Below are positions 15,954-24,316 of a stretch of DNA of 64,000 bases, piece by piece. The DNA is from Candidatus Endomicrobiellum trichonymphae (GTDB lineage Bacteria > Elusimicrobiota > Endomicrobiia > Endomicrobiales > Endomicrobiaceae), in assembly GCF_002355835.1 (NCBI RefSeq), contig NZ_AP017459.1:868001-932000 (forward strand), read 5' to 3'. Made by a program: the position numbers and the translations under genes. Below the pieces are notes generated by a model. It saw only the letters and a program-made list of their open reading frames with translations. It was not told the origin of the DNA and did not search any database. Positions within the stretch are counted from its first letter, which is position 1; the number at the start of each line of letters is the position of its first letter.

Positions 15954-18230
15954 TCAATTATCTCCGAAAGAAAAATAAACTTGAGACTGTCTTTTCGCTT
16001 TTTCATGATTTAACCCATATCCCCACTCAATCTTTAAAGGAATCAGGGGAACCATAATCTTTATTCCAAAGCCTATACCCGAATGAACATTTTCCTTCTT
16101 ACTCCCCCAAACTAAATTTATATTGCAATAATTTCCCCAACTTCCGCCTATGTCATAGAATATTATGCCCTGAATTAATTCTCTCCCTTTATAAAAAACT
16201 ATCGGAAATTTATACTCAATATTCATAAATCCCATAATTGTACTGCCTTTTAGGGAGCCGATTTCAGTTCTTAAAGCATACCCTCTTATAGTATCTGAAC
16301 CACCTAAGTAAAACCTATCGTAAATAGGAATTTTTGACTGATTTTTTTTGTATGGTATAATTACGCCATTTTGTAAACTAACACTTAATATAAATTTCCA
16401 AAATGTAGGAAAAAACCACTTTGACTTGACAATTCCTTTAACAAAATTTACATTCCCGCCCAACAAATCGCTTGCCAGATATAAATCTGCAATATGTATG
16501 CTTCCTCTTGAAGGATTAAAAACATAATCTCTCAAATCATATATAAATTGAGTAAAAATGCTCGATGGTTTATCTCTTTCTTTTGCAAAATCCAATTCTT
16601 CTTTAATTTTTAATTCTAAAGACGGACTTATATCTAAAAGCTTAACATGTTCATAACTATATCCGAATAACAAACTCATGTAATTATTGATTTTATGCCC
16701 AGCTTTTATCAAAAATCCTATCCTGTTTTCTTTGTATGTATGATCTTTACTACTGCTATAATTCATATTTTTTTTAACATTAAATGCGTTTAAAATCAAA
16801 CTCATGTTTTTATCAAAAATATAGGGTTCTATCCATTCTATTTCATAATCCTGCTTTTTTTTACAAAATTCCCCCAATAAGCTTAATTTTTGTCCCAAGC
16901 CAAATATATTAGGATGCTGAATTTGCGCCGATGCGACAAGTTGATTATCCGAAGAATATCCGATACCACCGCCAATCTTGCCACTGAAGTCTTTCTCAGT
17001 AATTAAAATCTTTAAATCTACAACATCAGGGTTGTCGGTAGCAAACAGTTGATGTTCTACATTGCTGACAAATCCCAAATTGTAAATTTTTTCAATACTT
17101 CTATGCAGATTTCCACTTGTTAACACTTCTCCGGGTTTTATAAGGAGTTCTCTTCTTATAACTTGGTCTCTTGTCGAAAGAAGTCCGCCAATGTAAATAT
17201 TTCCCACATAAAGAGTTGAATTTTCTTCGATTGATAAATTTACATCAACAATTCCGCCATCAATGTCTTTATTAAAATGCGGAATAATCTTTGCACACGT
17301 ATATCTTCTCTCGTAATAAAGTTTGTAGATGAGGTTCATTGCTTCAATAATTTTATCTTGGTTAAAAATCTGGCCTTTTTTAAATTTAATTGTTTTTTCT
17401 ATTTCTTTACTATCAACGATAGAATTACCGTCATAAGTTATGGAACTTATTTTGTATCTGCTGCCTTCACTGATATTTAAAGTCAGAAACATCTTCGTTC
17501 TGACGGCATTATACACAACTGTTGGAGAAACAAACTTATAGTCAATAAAACCGTTACTCTTATAAAACATTTCTATTGACTTTAAATCTGTCTGATAAAT
17601 ATCTTCCCTAAACATTTTTCCCGGATTTGTATTCATAAGTTTAAGAATTTCTTTCTCTTTAAAAAAAAACATGCCTTTAACTTTAACTTCTTCGACAACG
17701 ATTCTGTTATTTTCAGTTATAAGAAAAGTTATCGTCATTCTATTCGTGTCCAAATCAGTACTAGGATAAACTTCAATCTTGCAATCGGCATAACCTTCAT
17801 CTCCGTATAAAGAGCTTATCTTTTTCTTTGTCTCTTCAAGCTTTGAAAAATCATAGTAATTTTTTTCCTTTAACACGCTCTCTCTTTTAAGCTTTCCTTC
17901 GGAAAACTCCAAATTGCCGTTGAAAGCAATACGCTCTACATACGGTTTCTCCGTAACAACAAAAGTGAGATTTCCACTGATATTATCAAACCGAATTTCA
18001 ACATTATCAAAACAACCCATTTCCAGAATTGAACGGACATCTTTTCTTGCTGCAACGCTTGAATAGCATTTACCTTTTTTAAGATTTACAACTGACAAAA
18101 CGCTTATTAGTTTTACATTTTTCAGCCCCTCGATTAAAACATCTGAAATTATGACAGTGCCTGCATAAGTGTATGTGGAAAACAGAGTTAGAATAGATGT
18201 CAAAACCAAAACTAAAAGAGTTCTCATCAA
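15954..18230 (-). CDS. bamA: Outer membrane protein assembly factor BamA
   Basis: Folds beta-barrel proteins into the outer membrane. The 758-residue protein has a signal peptide (residues 1-23, ending TYAG), five POTRA-type repeats over about residues 25-345, and a C-terminal Omp85 barrel from about residue 400. The barrel includes GGGIGYSSDNQL, GSDTIRGYALRTEIG (the RGY/RGF motif of the substrate-gating loop) and a terminal strand QVYFSFGDN. It is full length and undamaged although the lipid A genes that follow are all dead, so an outer membrane with barrel proteins is still made. A putative promoter lies at 18265-18293. Confidence 0.95.
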   Translation of the reverse strand: MMRTLLVLVLTSILTLFSTYTYAGTVIISDVLIEGLKNVKLISVLSVVNLKKGKCYSSVAARKDVRSILEMGCFDNVEIRFDNISGNLTFVVTEKPYVERIAFNGNLEFSEGKLKRESVLKEKNYYDFSKLEETKKKISSLYGDEGYADCKIEVYPSTDLDTNRMTITFLITENNRIVVEEVKVKGMFFFKEKEILKLMNTNPGKMFREDIYQTDLKSIEMFYKSNGFIDYKFVSPTVVYNAVRTKMFLTLNISEGSRYKISSITYDGNSIVDSKEIEKTIKFKKGQIFNQDKIIEAMNLIYKLYYERRYTCAKIIPHFNKDIDGGIVDVNLSIEENSTLYVGNIYIGGLLSTRDQVIRRELLIKPGEVLTSGNLHRSIEKIYNLGFVSNVEHQLFATDNPDVVDLKILITEKDFSGKIGGGIGYSSDNQLVASAQIQHPNIFGLGQKLSLLGEFCKKKQDYEIEWIEPYIFDKNMSLILNAFNVKKNMNYSSSKDHTYKENRIGFLIKAGHKINNYMSLLFGYSYEHVKLLDISPSLELKIKEELDFAKERDKPSSIFTQFIYDLRDYVFNPSRGSIHIADLYLASDLLGGNVNFVKGIVKSKWFFPTFWKFILSVSLQNGVIIPYKKNQSKIPIYDRFYLGGSDTIRGYALRTEIGSLKGSTIMGFMNIEYKFPIVFYKGRELIQGIIFYDIGGSWGNYCNINLVWGSKKENVHSGIGFGIKIMVPLIPLKIEWGYGLNHEKAKRQSQVYFSFGDN

Positions 18231-18264
18231 AATTCCTTAGTAAAAATTACAAATTAGCTTTTAC

Positions 18265-18293
18265 ATTTTATTAAAAAACACAAAAAAATTCAA
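18265..18293 (-). promoter_or_regulatory. Putative sigma-70 promoter for bamA
   Basis: On the minus strand TTGAAT (18288-18293) and TAAAAT (18265-18270) are 17 bases apart, about 35 bases before the bamA start. The spacer is a T-rich tract. Match is good but the region is very AT-rich, so chance matches are likely. Confidence 0.4.
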
Positions 18294-18416
18294 TCCCAAA
18301 ACACTAAATACAGCATTTTAAAATTCTGGAGCACGACATTTTAATTCATTTCTTTTCGTCTTTCAAAAAACTGCACTTAATCATTGAGCCGGAAACTCCG
18401 GTTAAATCAAAGAATA

Positions 18417-18445
18417 TTGCTTTCTGCAATACAAAAGGATATAAT
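18417..18445 (+). promoter_or_regulatory. Putative sigma-70 promoter for mnmG
   Basis: TTGCTT (18417-18422) and a perfect TATAAT (18440-18445) are 17 bases apart. It lies about 220 bases before the mnmG start, implying a long leader, and in the only divergent gap between bamA and mnmG (18231-18668). I see no other gene or DnaA-box cluster in this gap. Confidence 0.4.
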
Positions 18446-18668
18446 TTATAAGTAATATAATTTGTAAAAAAAAGAAAAAATATTATTGATTTCACTTATT
18501 GAGGATGCTGAATTCATGTCAAGCCACAATGGGGAAATGATATGGTAGATGCAAAGTTTAATATATGTAATATGTAGCGACTTCGTTTCAGGAAATGGCT
18601 AATTAGTATTGTATATAATACACGAGCACAGCCGTATGTCAGTCAGAGGTTTTGTAGTAGGATTTTCA

Positions 18669-20456
18669 ATGGAAAGAAAATACAATGTAGCAGTAGTCGG
18701 AGCCGGACATGCCGGCTGTGAAGCTTCTTTAGCATGCGCAAGAATGGGATTGAAAACTCTTATAATCACGTTAAATGCCGATTCAATGGCAAGAATGCCC
18801 TGCAATCCGGCCGTCGGTGGTATCGCAAAAGGACAAATGGTAAGAGAAATTGATGCTATGGGCGGCGAAATAGGACGGATAACGGACCGCGCAGGGTTGC
18901 AGTTTAAAATGTTAAACAGTTCAAGAGGTCCCGCGGTTTGGTCTCCGAGGGCACAATGCGACAAAGAACTCTATTCTGTTTTAATGTCAAAATCCGTACA
19001 AAATCAGCAAAACCTCGAAATACTGCAGTCTGAGGCCACATCTTTGACGGTAAAGAACGGAAAAGTCTGCGGAGTAAAAATACTCACCGGAGAAACTATA
19101 GAAGCGGATGCCGTCGTAATAACTACGGGAACTTTTTTAAAAGGCACGATACATCTTGGCAAAATGCATTTTAACGGCGGAAGATTTAACGAAGTATCTG
19201 CTCTGTATCTTTCAAAATCGCTAATTGAAGACTGCGGACTGAAGCTTGGAAGATTTAAAACGACCACAACGCCGAGAATCAACAGCCGTTCAATAGATTA
19301 TTCAAAAATGACTGAGCAGTTCGGCGACGAGAAACCCGTCCCTTTCTCTTATTCTACAAAAGTTGAAGAATGGAGAAAAAATCTGAAACAGCTCTCCTGC
19401 TGGCTCACATACACAAATCCAATAACGCACAAAATAGTCAGCGACAATCTCGGACTTTCATCTATTTACATCGGCGAAGTAAACAGCAAAAGTCCTAGGT
19501 ACTGTCCCTCGATAGAAGAAAAAATAGAACGCTATCCCGAAAAAACAAGCCATCACGTCTTTGTAGAGCCGGAAGGATACAACACTAATGAAGTTTATCT
19601 TAACGGACTCTATACAGGACTCCCTTTTAATTTGCAGCAGCAAATGATAAATTCAATAGTAGGTCTTGAAAACGCAAAAGTAATAAGATACGGATATGCT
19701 ATTGAATACGATTATTCAAGTCCTTTACAGATAAAAAAGACTTTGGAAACAAAAACTGTTAAAAATCTTTTCTTGGGTGGGCAAATAAACGGAACGACAG
19801 GCTATGAAGAAGCGGCAGCGCAAGGTTTTGTCGCGGGCGTAAATGCCGGTCTCAAAGTTTTAGGGAAAACTCCGTTTATCCTTGAAAGAAATGAATCATA
19901 TATAGGAATACTCGTAGACGATATAACTACAAAAGGGATGGACGAGCCTTACAGAATGTTTACTTCCAGGGCAGAGTATAGACTTTCAATAAGAAATGAC
20001 AACGCCGATTTAAGGCTTATGGATGCAGGACATTCAATAGGTCTTATATCAGACAAGGCATATAAAAAATTCGAACTATACAGAAAAGCATTTACAGATA
20101 TATGTGAAAACAATGCGGAAAACCTGCCAGACGATGAGGATTTGTCTCCATGGTCTATTGAAAAAGCAAAAGAAGAAGTTTATATTCACAAAAAATATGA
20201 AGGCTACATTGAAATTCAAAATAAAATGATAAATAAAATGAAAAAAAGCAAAGACCGCAAAATCCCAGAAGATTTTGATTACAATAAACTCAAATCACTT
20301 TCTGCAGAAACAAAACAAAGACTTTTTGAAGTACGCCCGCAGACGATAGGACAGGCTTCGAGAATATGCGCAATAAAACCATCCGATATAGCAATATTGA
20401 CCGTATACCTTGAAAAACAGAAAAAAGAAAGGAAACAAAAAAACATAACAAAATAA
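18669..20456 (+). CDS. mnmG: tRNA uridine-5-carboxymethylaminomethyl modification enzyme MnmG (GidA)
   Basis: With MnmE it modifies the wobble uridine of several tRNAs using FAD. From the ATG at 18669 the protein has ~595 residues. It opens with the FAD motif VAVVGAGHAGCEASLA, then NPAVGGIAKGQ, RGPAVWSPRAQ, GTFLKGTIH and FLGGQINGTTGYEEAAAQG, and ends in the helical MnmE-binding domain with IGQASRICAIKPSDIAIL. The frame is open 60 bases further to a TTG at 18609, but the ATG puts the FAD motif at the normal distance from the N-terminus and has an AGGA site six bases upstream. First gene of a short plus-strand block. Confidence 0.95.
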   Translation: MERKYNVAVVGAGHAGCEASLACARMGLKTLIITLNADSMARMPCNPAVGGIAKGQMVREIDAMGGEIGRITDRAGLQFKMLNSSRGPAVWSPRAQCDKELYSVLMSKSVQNQQNLEILQSEATSLTVKNGKVCGVKILTGETIEADAVVITTGTFLKGTIHLGKMHFNGGRFNEVSALYLSKSLIEDCGLKLGRFKTTTTPRINSRSIDYSKMTEQFGDEKPVPFSYSTKVEEWRKNLKQLSCWLTYTNPITHKIVSDNLGLSSIYIGEVNSKSPRYCPSIEEKIERYPEKTSHHVFVEPEGYNTNEVYLNGLYTGLPFNLQQQMINSIVGLENAKVIRYGYAIEYDYSSPLQIKKTLETKTVKNLFLGGQINGTTGYEEAAAQGFVAGVNAGLKVLGKTPFILERNESYIGILVDDITTKGMDEPYRMFTSRAEYRLSIRNDNADLRLMDAGHSIGLISDKAYKKFELYRKAFTDICENNAENLPDDEDLSPWSIEKAKEEVYIHKKYEGYIEIQNKMINKMKKSKDRKIPEDFDYNKLKSLSAETKQRLFEVRPQTIGQASRICAIKPSDIAILTVYLEKQKKERKQKNITK

Positions 20457-20700
20457 AATAGATGAGAATACGCATATTACAGCAGAAAAAACTGCGGAAA
20501 TATTTCAAAATTCAAAAGAAGATATTTTGTCGCCTAAAGATATTTATCAAAAAGGCGATGGATATTCCGTTGATATTTTTAAAGATAAAAATTATCTTTT
20601 AACATAAACGCAAGATTTTGCAACGCTAAATAACTTAAAAACCGCAAAAGAATATTTATTTTTAAAAATATATTTTTTGCCAAATTAGGTTTTACTACAG
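20457..20700 (+). pseudogene. Relic of unknown protein after mnmG
   Basis: Directly after mnmG a plus-strand frame without a start codon reads ITAEKTAEIFQNSKEDIL and GDGYSVDIFKDKNYLLT, then meets a stop and continues TQDFATLNNLKTAKEYLFLK in the same frame. Such well-behaved coding sequence with an internal stop suggests the tail of a decayed gene. I do not recognise the family. The rest of the gap up to 20779 holds only the ribosome site of the next gene. Confidence 0.4.
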
Positions 20701-20779
20701 ACAAACGGTGTGGAAATTTATTTTAGAAAATGATTAAATTTAGTACGGTCAAAATGCTAAGTCTAAAGGAGACAAAAAA

Positions 20780-21064
20780 ATGACTTTTCTTAAGATTTTA
20801 GGTTACACTGCAGGTTTCATTTCTATGACATCTTTCATACCGCAAGTTTATAAAACTTGGAAAGTTAAATCCGCAAAGGATGTTTCAATTCAAATGTTCA
20901 TCATCTATTCTACAAGTACTTTCTTATGGATAGTTTACGGCATAAAATCTGATCCTGTTCAATATCCAATTTGCGTGCCAAACACGATAGTACTCTTTCT
21001 TTCAATTGCCCAAGTTATCTTAAAAATAAAATACGACAGAGCGGAGAAGAATGCTCAGAAATAG
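20780..21064 (+). CDS. SemiSWEET-type sugar transporter (PQ-loop protein)
   Basis: A 94-residue membrane protein with three predicted helices (about residues 5-25, 37-54 and 63-83). Helix 1 carries the PQ motif in MTSFIPQVYKTWKVKSAKD, and FIIYSTSTFLWIVYGI and VPNTIVLFLSIAQVIL form helices 2 and 3. This is the layout of bacterial SemiSWEETs, which work as dimers and move sugars down their gradient. A perfect AAAGGAGA ribosome site lies upstream. It is intact although relics lie on both sides, which points to selection, plausibly for uptake of sugars from the host cell. Substrate not readable from sequence. Confidence 0.85.
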   Translation: MTFLKILGYTAGFISMTSFIPQVYKTWKVKSAKDVSIQMFIIYSTSTFLWIVYGIKSDPVQYPICVPNTIVLFLSIAQVILKIKYDRAEKNAQK

Positions 21065-21071
21065 ATAATAA

Positions 21072-21327
21072 ATGAAAATATCCGCACTTGTTTTTTTATA
21101 GCGACATTTACCTTTACGCTCAAAAAGACAGTACTTTAAATGATTCCGCTTCTATAACAGTAAAAGAAATGAATAGAAAATCGAAAAACGACAAAACCTC
21201 TCTGATATGCATTACGAAGCAAGTAAAATGAGAAAAGAAACGGATAAAAAAGCAAACTATTATTATGGATTATCATAAAAAAATTAATCAGGCAAAAGAA
21301 CTGTCTAAAAGCGTTGAAAAATAAGAT
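21072..21327 (+). pseudogene. Relic of a small exported helical protein
   Basis: Combining frames gives a signal-peptide-like start MKISALVF...IATFTF, then QKDSTLNDSASITVKEMNRK, MHYEASKMRKETDKKANYYY and finally MDYHKKINQAKELSKSVEK with a stop just before rsmG. The charged helical body is typical of small periplasmic coiled-coil or lipoprotein genes. Frameshifts and stops break it at least three times. Family unknown. Confidence 0.45.
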
Positions 21328-21329
21328 AT

Positions 21330-22160
21330 ATGTCTGACTTTATAGAAAATGAAACGCTTTTCACTGAATTTGAACATTATGCCGTAAAAAATGTTATACC
21401 TTTTTTTTCAAAAGAAACACGTAAAAAATTTGAGACATATTTTTATGAACTTAACAAGTGGAATAAAAAGTTTAATCTCATTTCATTTAAAAACGTAAGA
21501 GATTTAGTATATAGACATTTTTGCGACTCTCTCTACAGTGCAAAAGCCATAAGCGATATTTTAACGGTATATCGACTATCTATTTATTCAAAGAGAAAAA
21601 GAAAAAGAGAGGGTGCAGGCAGAAAACAAAAGTCGGCAGAAAGTGCGTTTAAGGTTGCCGACTTAGGAACAGGTTCAGGAATGCCGGGAATACCTGTAAA
21701 AATTGCTCTTCCATGCATTAAACTTACATTGATTGAATCGATAACAAAAAAATGCAGGTTTCTCAATAATATAAATAACAAACTTGGATTTAATACAGAA
21801 ATATTAAATAAAAGAGCTGAAGAAATAGGACAAAACACGTCTTACAGACAACAATATGACTTTATCTTATCAAGAGCCGTAAGCAAGCTCTCCCCTAATC
21901 TTGAAATTTCAATACCGCTTCTAAAAATCGGCGGATACTTTATAGTCCATAAAACAAAAAAATCAGCAGAAAGTTCAAAAGATGGGCTTCAGTCAGCAGA
22001 AAATGCGCTTAAACATTTAGGAGCAAAGCTCGAACGGACAATATATTATAATCTGCCGGAATACGAATCTGATTATTGTATTTTGATTTTCAAGAAACAC
22101 AAAGACACTCCGGCAAACTTTCCCCGCAAATCAGGCATTCCTGAAAAAAACCCGTTATAA
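21330..22160 (+). CDS. rsmG: 16S rRNA (guanine-N7) methyltransferase RsmG (GidB)
   Basis: Methylates G527 of 16S rRNA with S-adenosylmethionine. The protein has NKWNKKFNLIS and YRHFCDSL at the N-terminus, the SAM motif ADLGTGSGMPGIP at residues 110-122, and FILSRAVSKL. At 276 residues it is longer than the usual 210-240: a basic stretch (about residues 85-107, SKRKRKREGAGRKQK) is inserted just before the SAM motif, and the C-terminus carries a polar tail. The insertion is in frame and the rest intact. mnmG and rsmG are often close neighbours in bacteria. Convergent with rluD. Confidence 0.93.
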   Translation: MSDFIENETLFTEFEHYAVKNVIPFFSKETRKKFETYFYELNKWNKKFNLISFKNVRDLVYRHFCDSLYSAKAISDILTVYRLSIYSKRKRKREGAGRKQKSAESAFKVADLGTGSGMPGIPVKIALPCIKLTLIESITKKCRFLNNINNKLGFNTEILNKRAEEIGQNTSYRQQYDFILSRAVSKLSPNLEISIPLLKIGGYFIVHKTKKSAESSKDGLQSAENALKHLGAKLERTIYYNLPEYESDYCILIFKKHKDTPANFPRKSGIPEKNPL

Positions 22161-22216
22161 CTGTAAAGAAAAAAAATTTCAAAATAAGCAGAAGAACAAA
22201 AGTATTAAGTCAATTT

Positions 22217-23107
22217 TTAATTTGCCAATTTAAATATTTCTTTCATATCATTAGGAAGCTGCGCTATAAATTTAACGGTTTTTGAAGTCGACGGATGCGT
22301 AAAAGTTATATTATGTGCATGCAGCATTTGCCTTTCACATCTTTTTAAGCCAATTGTTTCCGGTCCGCCGTACTGTTTATCGCCTATAACCGGGTGGTTT
22401 ATATATTTCATATGACTTCTTATCTGATGCGTCCTGCCGGTAATAATTCTTACTTTCAGCAAAGTGTAATCGTCTTTTCTTTCAATGACTTTAAATTCTG
22501 TAATAGCTGCCTTTTTCGCAAGAGGATTTACCGATACAAGTTTTCTATTTTTAGGAGATCTTCCAAGCGGCGCTTTTATTATTCCTCTGTTTTCGGCAAT
22601 AACGCCTTTAACAGCGGCATAATATATTTTCTTTACAACTCTTTTCTGAAGCTGTTTTGAAATGCTTATTTTAGCTTTTTCAGTCTTTGCAAAAACAATG
22701 ACTCCCGAAGTATCTTTGTCAAGTCTGTGAACCAAATAAGGATTATATTTACCAGCAGAATACCCCATTAAAGCATTGAGCAGAGTTCCCGACAGATGAC
22801 CGTAAGACGGGTGAACTACAATACCGGACCGCTTATTTACGACAACAATATCATCATCTTCGTATATAATGTCAATCTTTATCTTTTCAGGCTTTATTTG
22901 AAGTTTCTCTTCTTTTTCAAATTCAATCGTTATAATATCTCCGCGTTTTAATTTATGGCTTACAGGAATAATTTTATCGTTTACAAAAACTCTTTGCCTG
23001 TCCGTAAGTTTTTGAAAATAAGAGCGGGAATAATCTTTATATATCGAAGCCAAATAAGAATCTGCTCTCTCTCTTTCAAATTTTTCATATATTATTTTTT
23101 CCTGCAT
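22217..23107 (-). CDS. rluD: RluD-family 23S rRNA pseudouridine synthase
   Basis: Isomerises uridines in large-subunit rRNA or tRNA. The 296-residue protein has an N-terminal S4 RNA-binding domain (about residues 12-75) and the catalytic domain with VVVNKRSGIVVHPS, the active-site aspartate D130 in VHRLDKDTSG, and GRTHQIRSHM. The exact target helix cannot be read from sequence; RluD is the closest by domain layout and C-terminus (QMLHAHNITFTHP). Its start overlaps the lgt stop by 16 bases in the lspA-lgt-rluD string. Confidence 0.9.
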   Translation of the reverse strand: MQEKIIYEKFERERADSYLASIYKDYSRSYFQKLTDRQRVFVNDKIIPVSHKLKRGDIITIEFEKEEKLQIKPEKIKIDIIYEDDDIVVVNKRSGIVVHPSYGHLSGTLLNALMGYSAGKYNPYLVHRLDKDTSGVIVFAKTEKAKISISKQLQKRVVKKIYYAAVKGVIAENRGIIKAPLGRSPKNRKLVSVNPLAKKAAITEFKVIERKDDYTLLKVRIITGRTHQIRSHMKYINHPVIGDKQYGGPETIGLKRCERQMLHAHNITFTHPSTSKTVKFIAQLPNDMKEIFKLAN

Positions 23108-23847
23108 ATTATAAAAACTCCAGCTGTAAACAAAAAAACAGATATTATCTGCGATACAGAAAAATCAAAATACTGCACCCCTCTGTAATCGCCCCTGAAA
23201 AACTCAATAATAAATCTCAAAACCGCATAACCTGTAATATAAACTGCAAAAGAGACGCCAGACTTATGTCCCTTCTTAGAATAAAAATATAAAAATACAA
23301 ATAATAAAAGATTTGCAAAAGCTTCATAAAGCTGTGTCGGATGCAGAGGCTTTCCCCTGACAGCCAAAGAATGTTCGTTAATAAACGCCACCGCCCATGG
23401 AAGACTGCTCTCTTTTCCGTAACAACAACCGGCAAAAAAACAGCCGATTCTTCCTAAGGCATGTCCCAAAGCTAAAGCCGGGGCAAAAAAATCGCCTAAT
23501 TTAAGCAAATGTATTTTTTTCCTTTTAGCGTATGTAATCGCAAAAATTATTGAAGCGATAAAGCCTCCGTAATAAACAAGACCGCCCTGCCATATCTTAA
23601 AAATACCCAGCGGATATAAAATAAATTCATTCAAATCAGTAAAAACAAAAAAAAGTCTCGCTCCCGCTACGCTGAAAACCATAATATACATAACCAAAGA
23701 GTATAAATCATCTTGCGAAATAATTTTTTCTTTTGATTTTTTTATTGAATACGAAAGATAGAAAATCGCCGTGGCAAAAGCTGTAGCCACGGAAAAACCG
23801 TAAGTATGTATTGTAAAATTCCCAAACGTGAAAAGAATCGGATGCAT
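23092..23847 (-). CDS. lgt: Prolipoprotein diacylglyceryl transferase
   Basis: Adds diacylglycerol to the lipobox cysteine of prolipoproteins at the inner membrane. It is polytopic with WQGGLVYYGG, the signature GRIGCFFAGCCYG and HPTQLYEAF. I place the start at 23847 (MHPILFTFG), two bases past the lspA stop and with AAAGG upstream, giving 251 residues; the frame is open to 23886 but that would overlap lspA. Together with lspA it shows that lipoprotein maturation is retained. Confidence 0.94.
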   Translation of the reverse strand: MHPILFTFGNFTIHTYGFSVATAFATAIFYLSYSIKKSKEKIISQDDLYSLVMYIMVFSVAGARLFFVFTDLNEFILYPLGIFKIWQGGLVYYGGFIASIIFAITYAKRKKIHLLKLGDFFAPALALGHALGRIGCFFAGCCYGKESSLPWAVAFINEHSLAVRGKPLHPTQLYEAFANLLLFVFLYFYSKKGHKSGVSFAVYITGYAVLRFIIEFFRGDYRGVQYFDFSVSQIISVFLFTAGVFIICRKK

Positions 23848-23848
23848 A

Positions 23849-24316
23849 TTATACCTTTCGTCTGCCAAACACCAGAATATCAGCAAGAATAAGAACCAAC
23901 GCTATAAAAATACAGGAATCTGCGACATTAAACGCAGGCCATCTTAACGAATTAATCCCGAAATCAAGAAAATCCACAACAGCACCACGCAGTAATCTGT
24001 CTGTAAGATTACCAAGACCCCCTGAAATAATAAGGCAGAAAGCATATATTTGAATTTTATGCAGTTTATTCCAGTTTTTATAAAGCCATCCCGACAGAGC
24101 AGTTAAAAACAAAAACACTATAAGCGCAAAGAATGAATTCCTGCCGCGAAATATGCCGAAAGCCGCTCCTGTGTTATAAACGTTTACAATATTGAAAAAA
24201 TCAAGAAACGAAATAACGTTGACTGAAGAAGCATAGATTATAAATCTATCCACCAAAATTTTTGTAAGTTGATCTAAAATAAACATAATAATGCCTATCA
24301 AAAACGGCGCTTTCAT
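23849..24316 (-). CDS. lspA: Lipoprotein signal peptidase (signal peptidase II)
   Basis: Removes the signal peptide of diacylated lipoproteins. The 155-residue protein has four predicted membrane helices, the motif VNVYNTGAAFGIF and the two catalytic aspartates in GGLGNLTDRLLRGAVVDFLDF and PAFNVADSCIF. It overlaps the ileS stop by 4 bases and is followed at once by lgt. The ileS-lspA pair is a widespread conserved arrangement. Confidence 0.95.
   Translation of the reverse strand: MKAPFLIGIIMFILDQLTKILVDRFIIYASSVNVISFLDFFNIVNVYNTGAAFGIFRGRNSFFALIVFLFLTALSGWLYKNWNKLHKIQIYAFCLIISGGLGNLTDRLLRGAVVDFLDFGINSLRWPAFNVADSCIFIALVLILADILVFGRRKV

Noticed and set aside
18231-18668. Possible replication origin beside mnmG/rsmG (gidA/gidB)
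   Set aside because: gidA-gidB often sit near oriC, but I found no cluster of DnaA boxes, no dnaA/dnaN and no AT-rich unwinding repeats beyond general AT richness.
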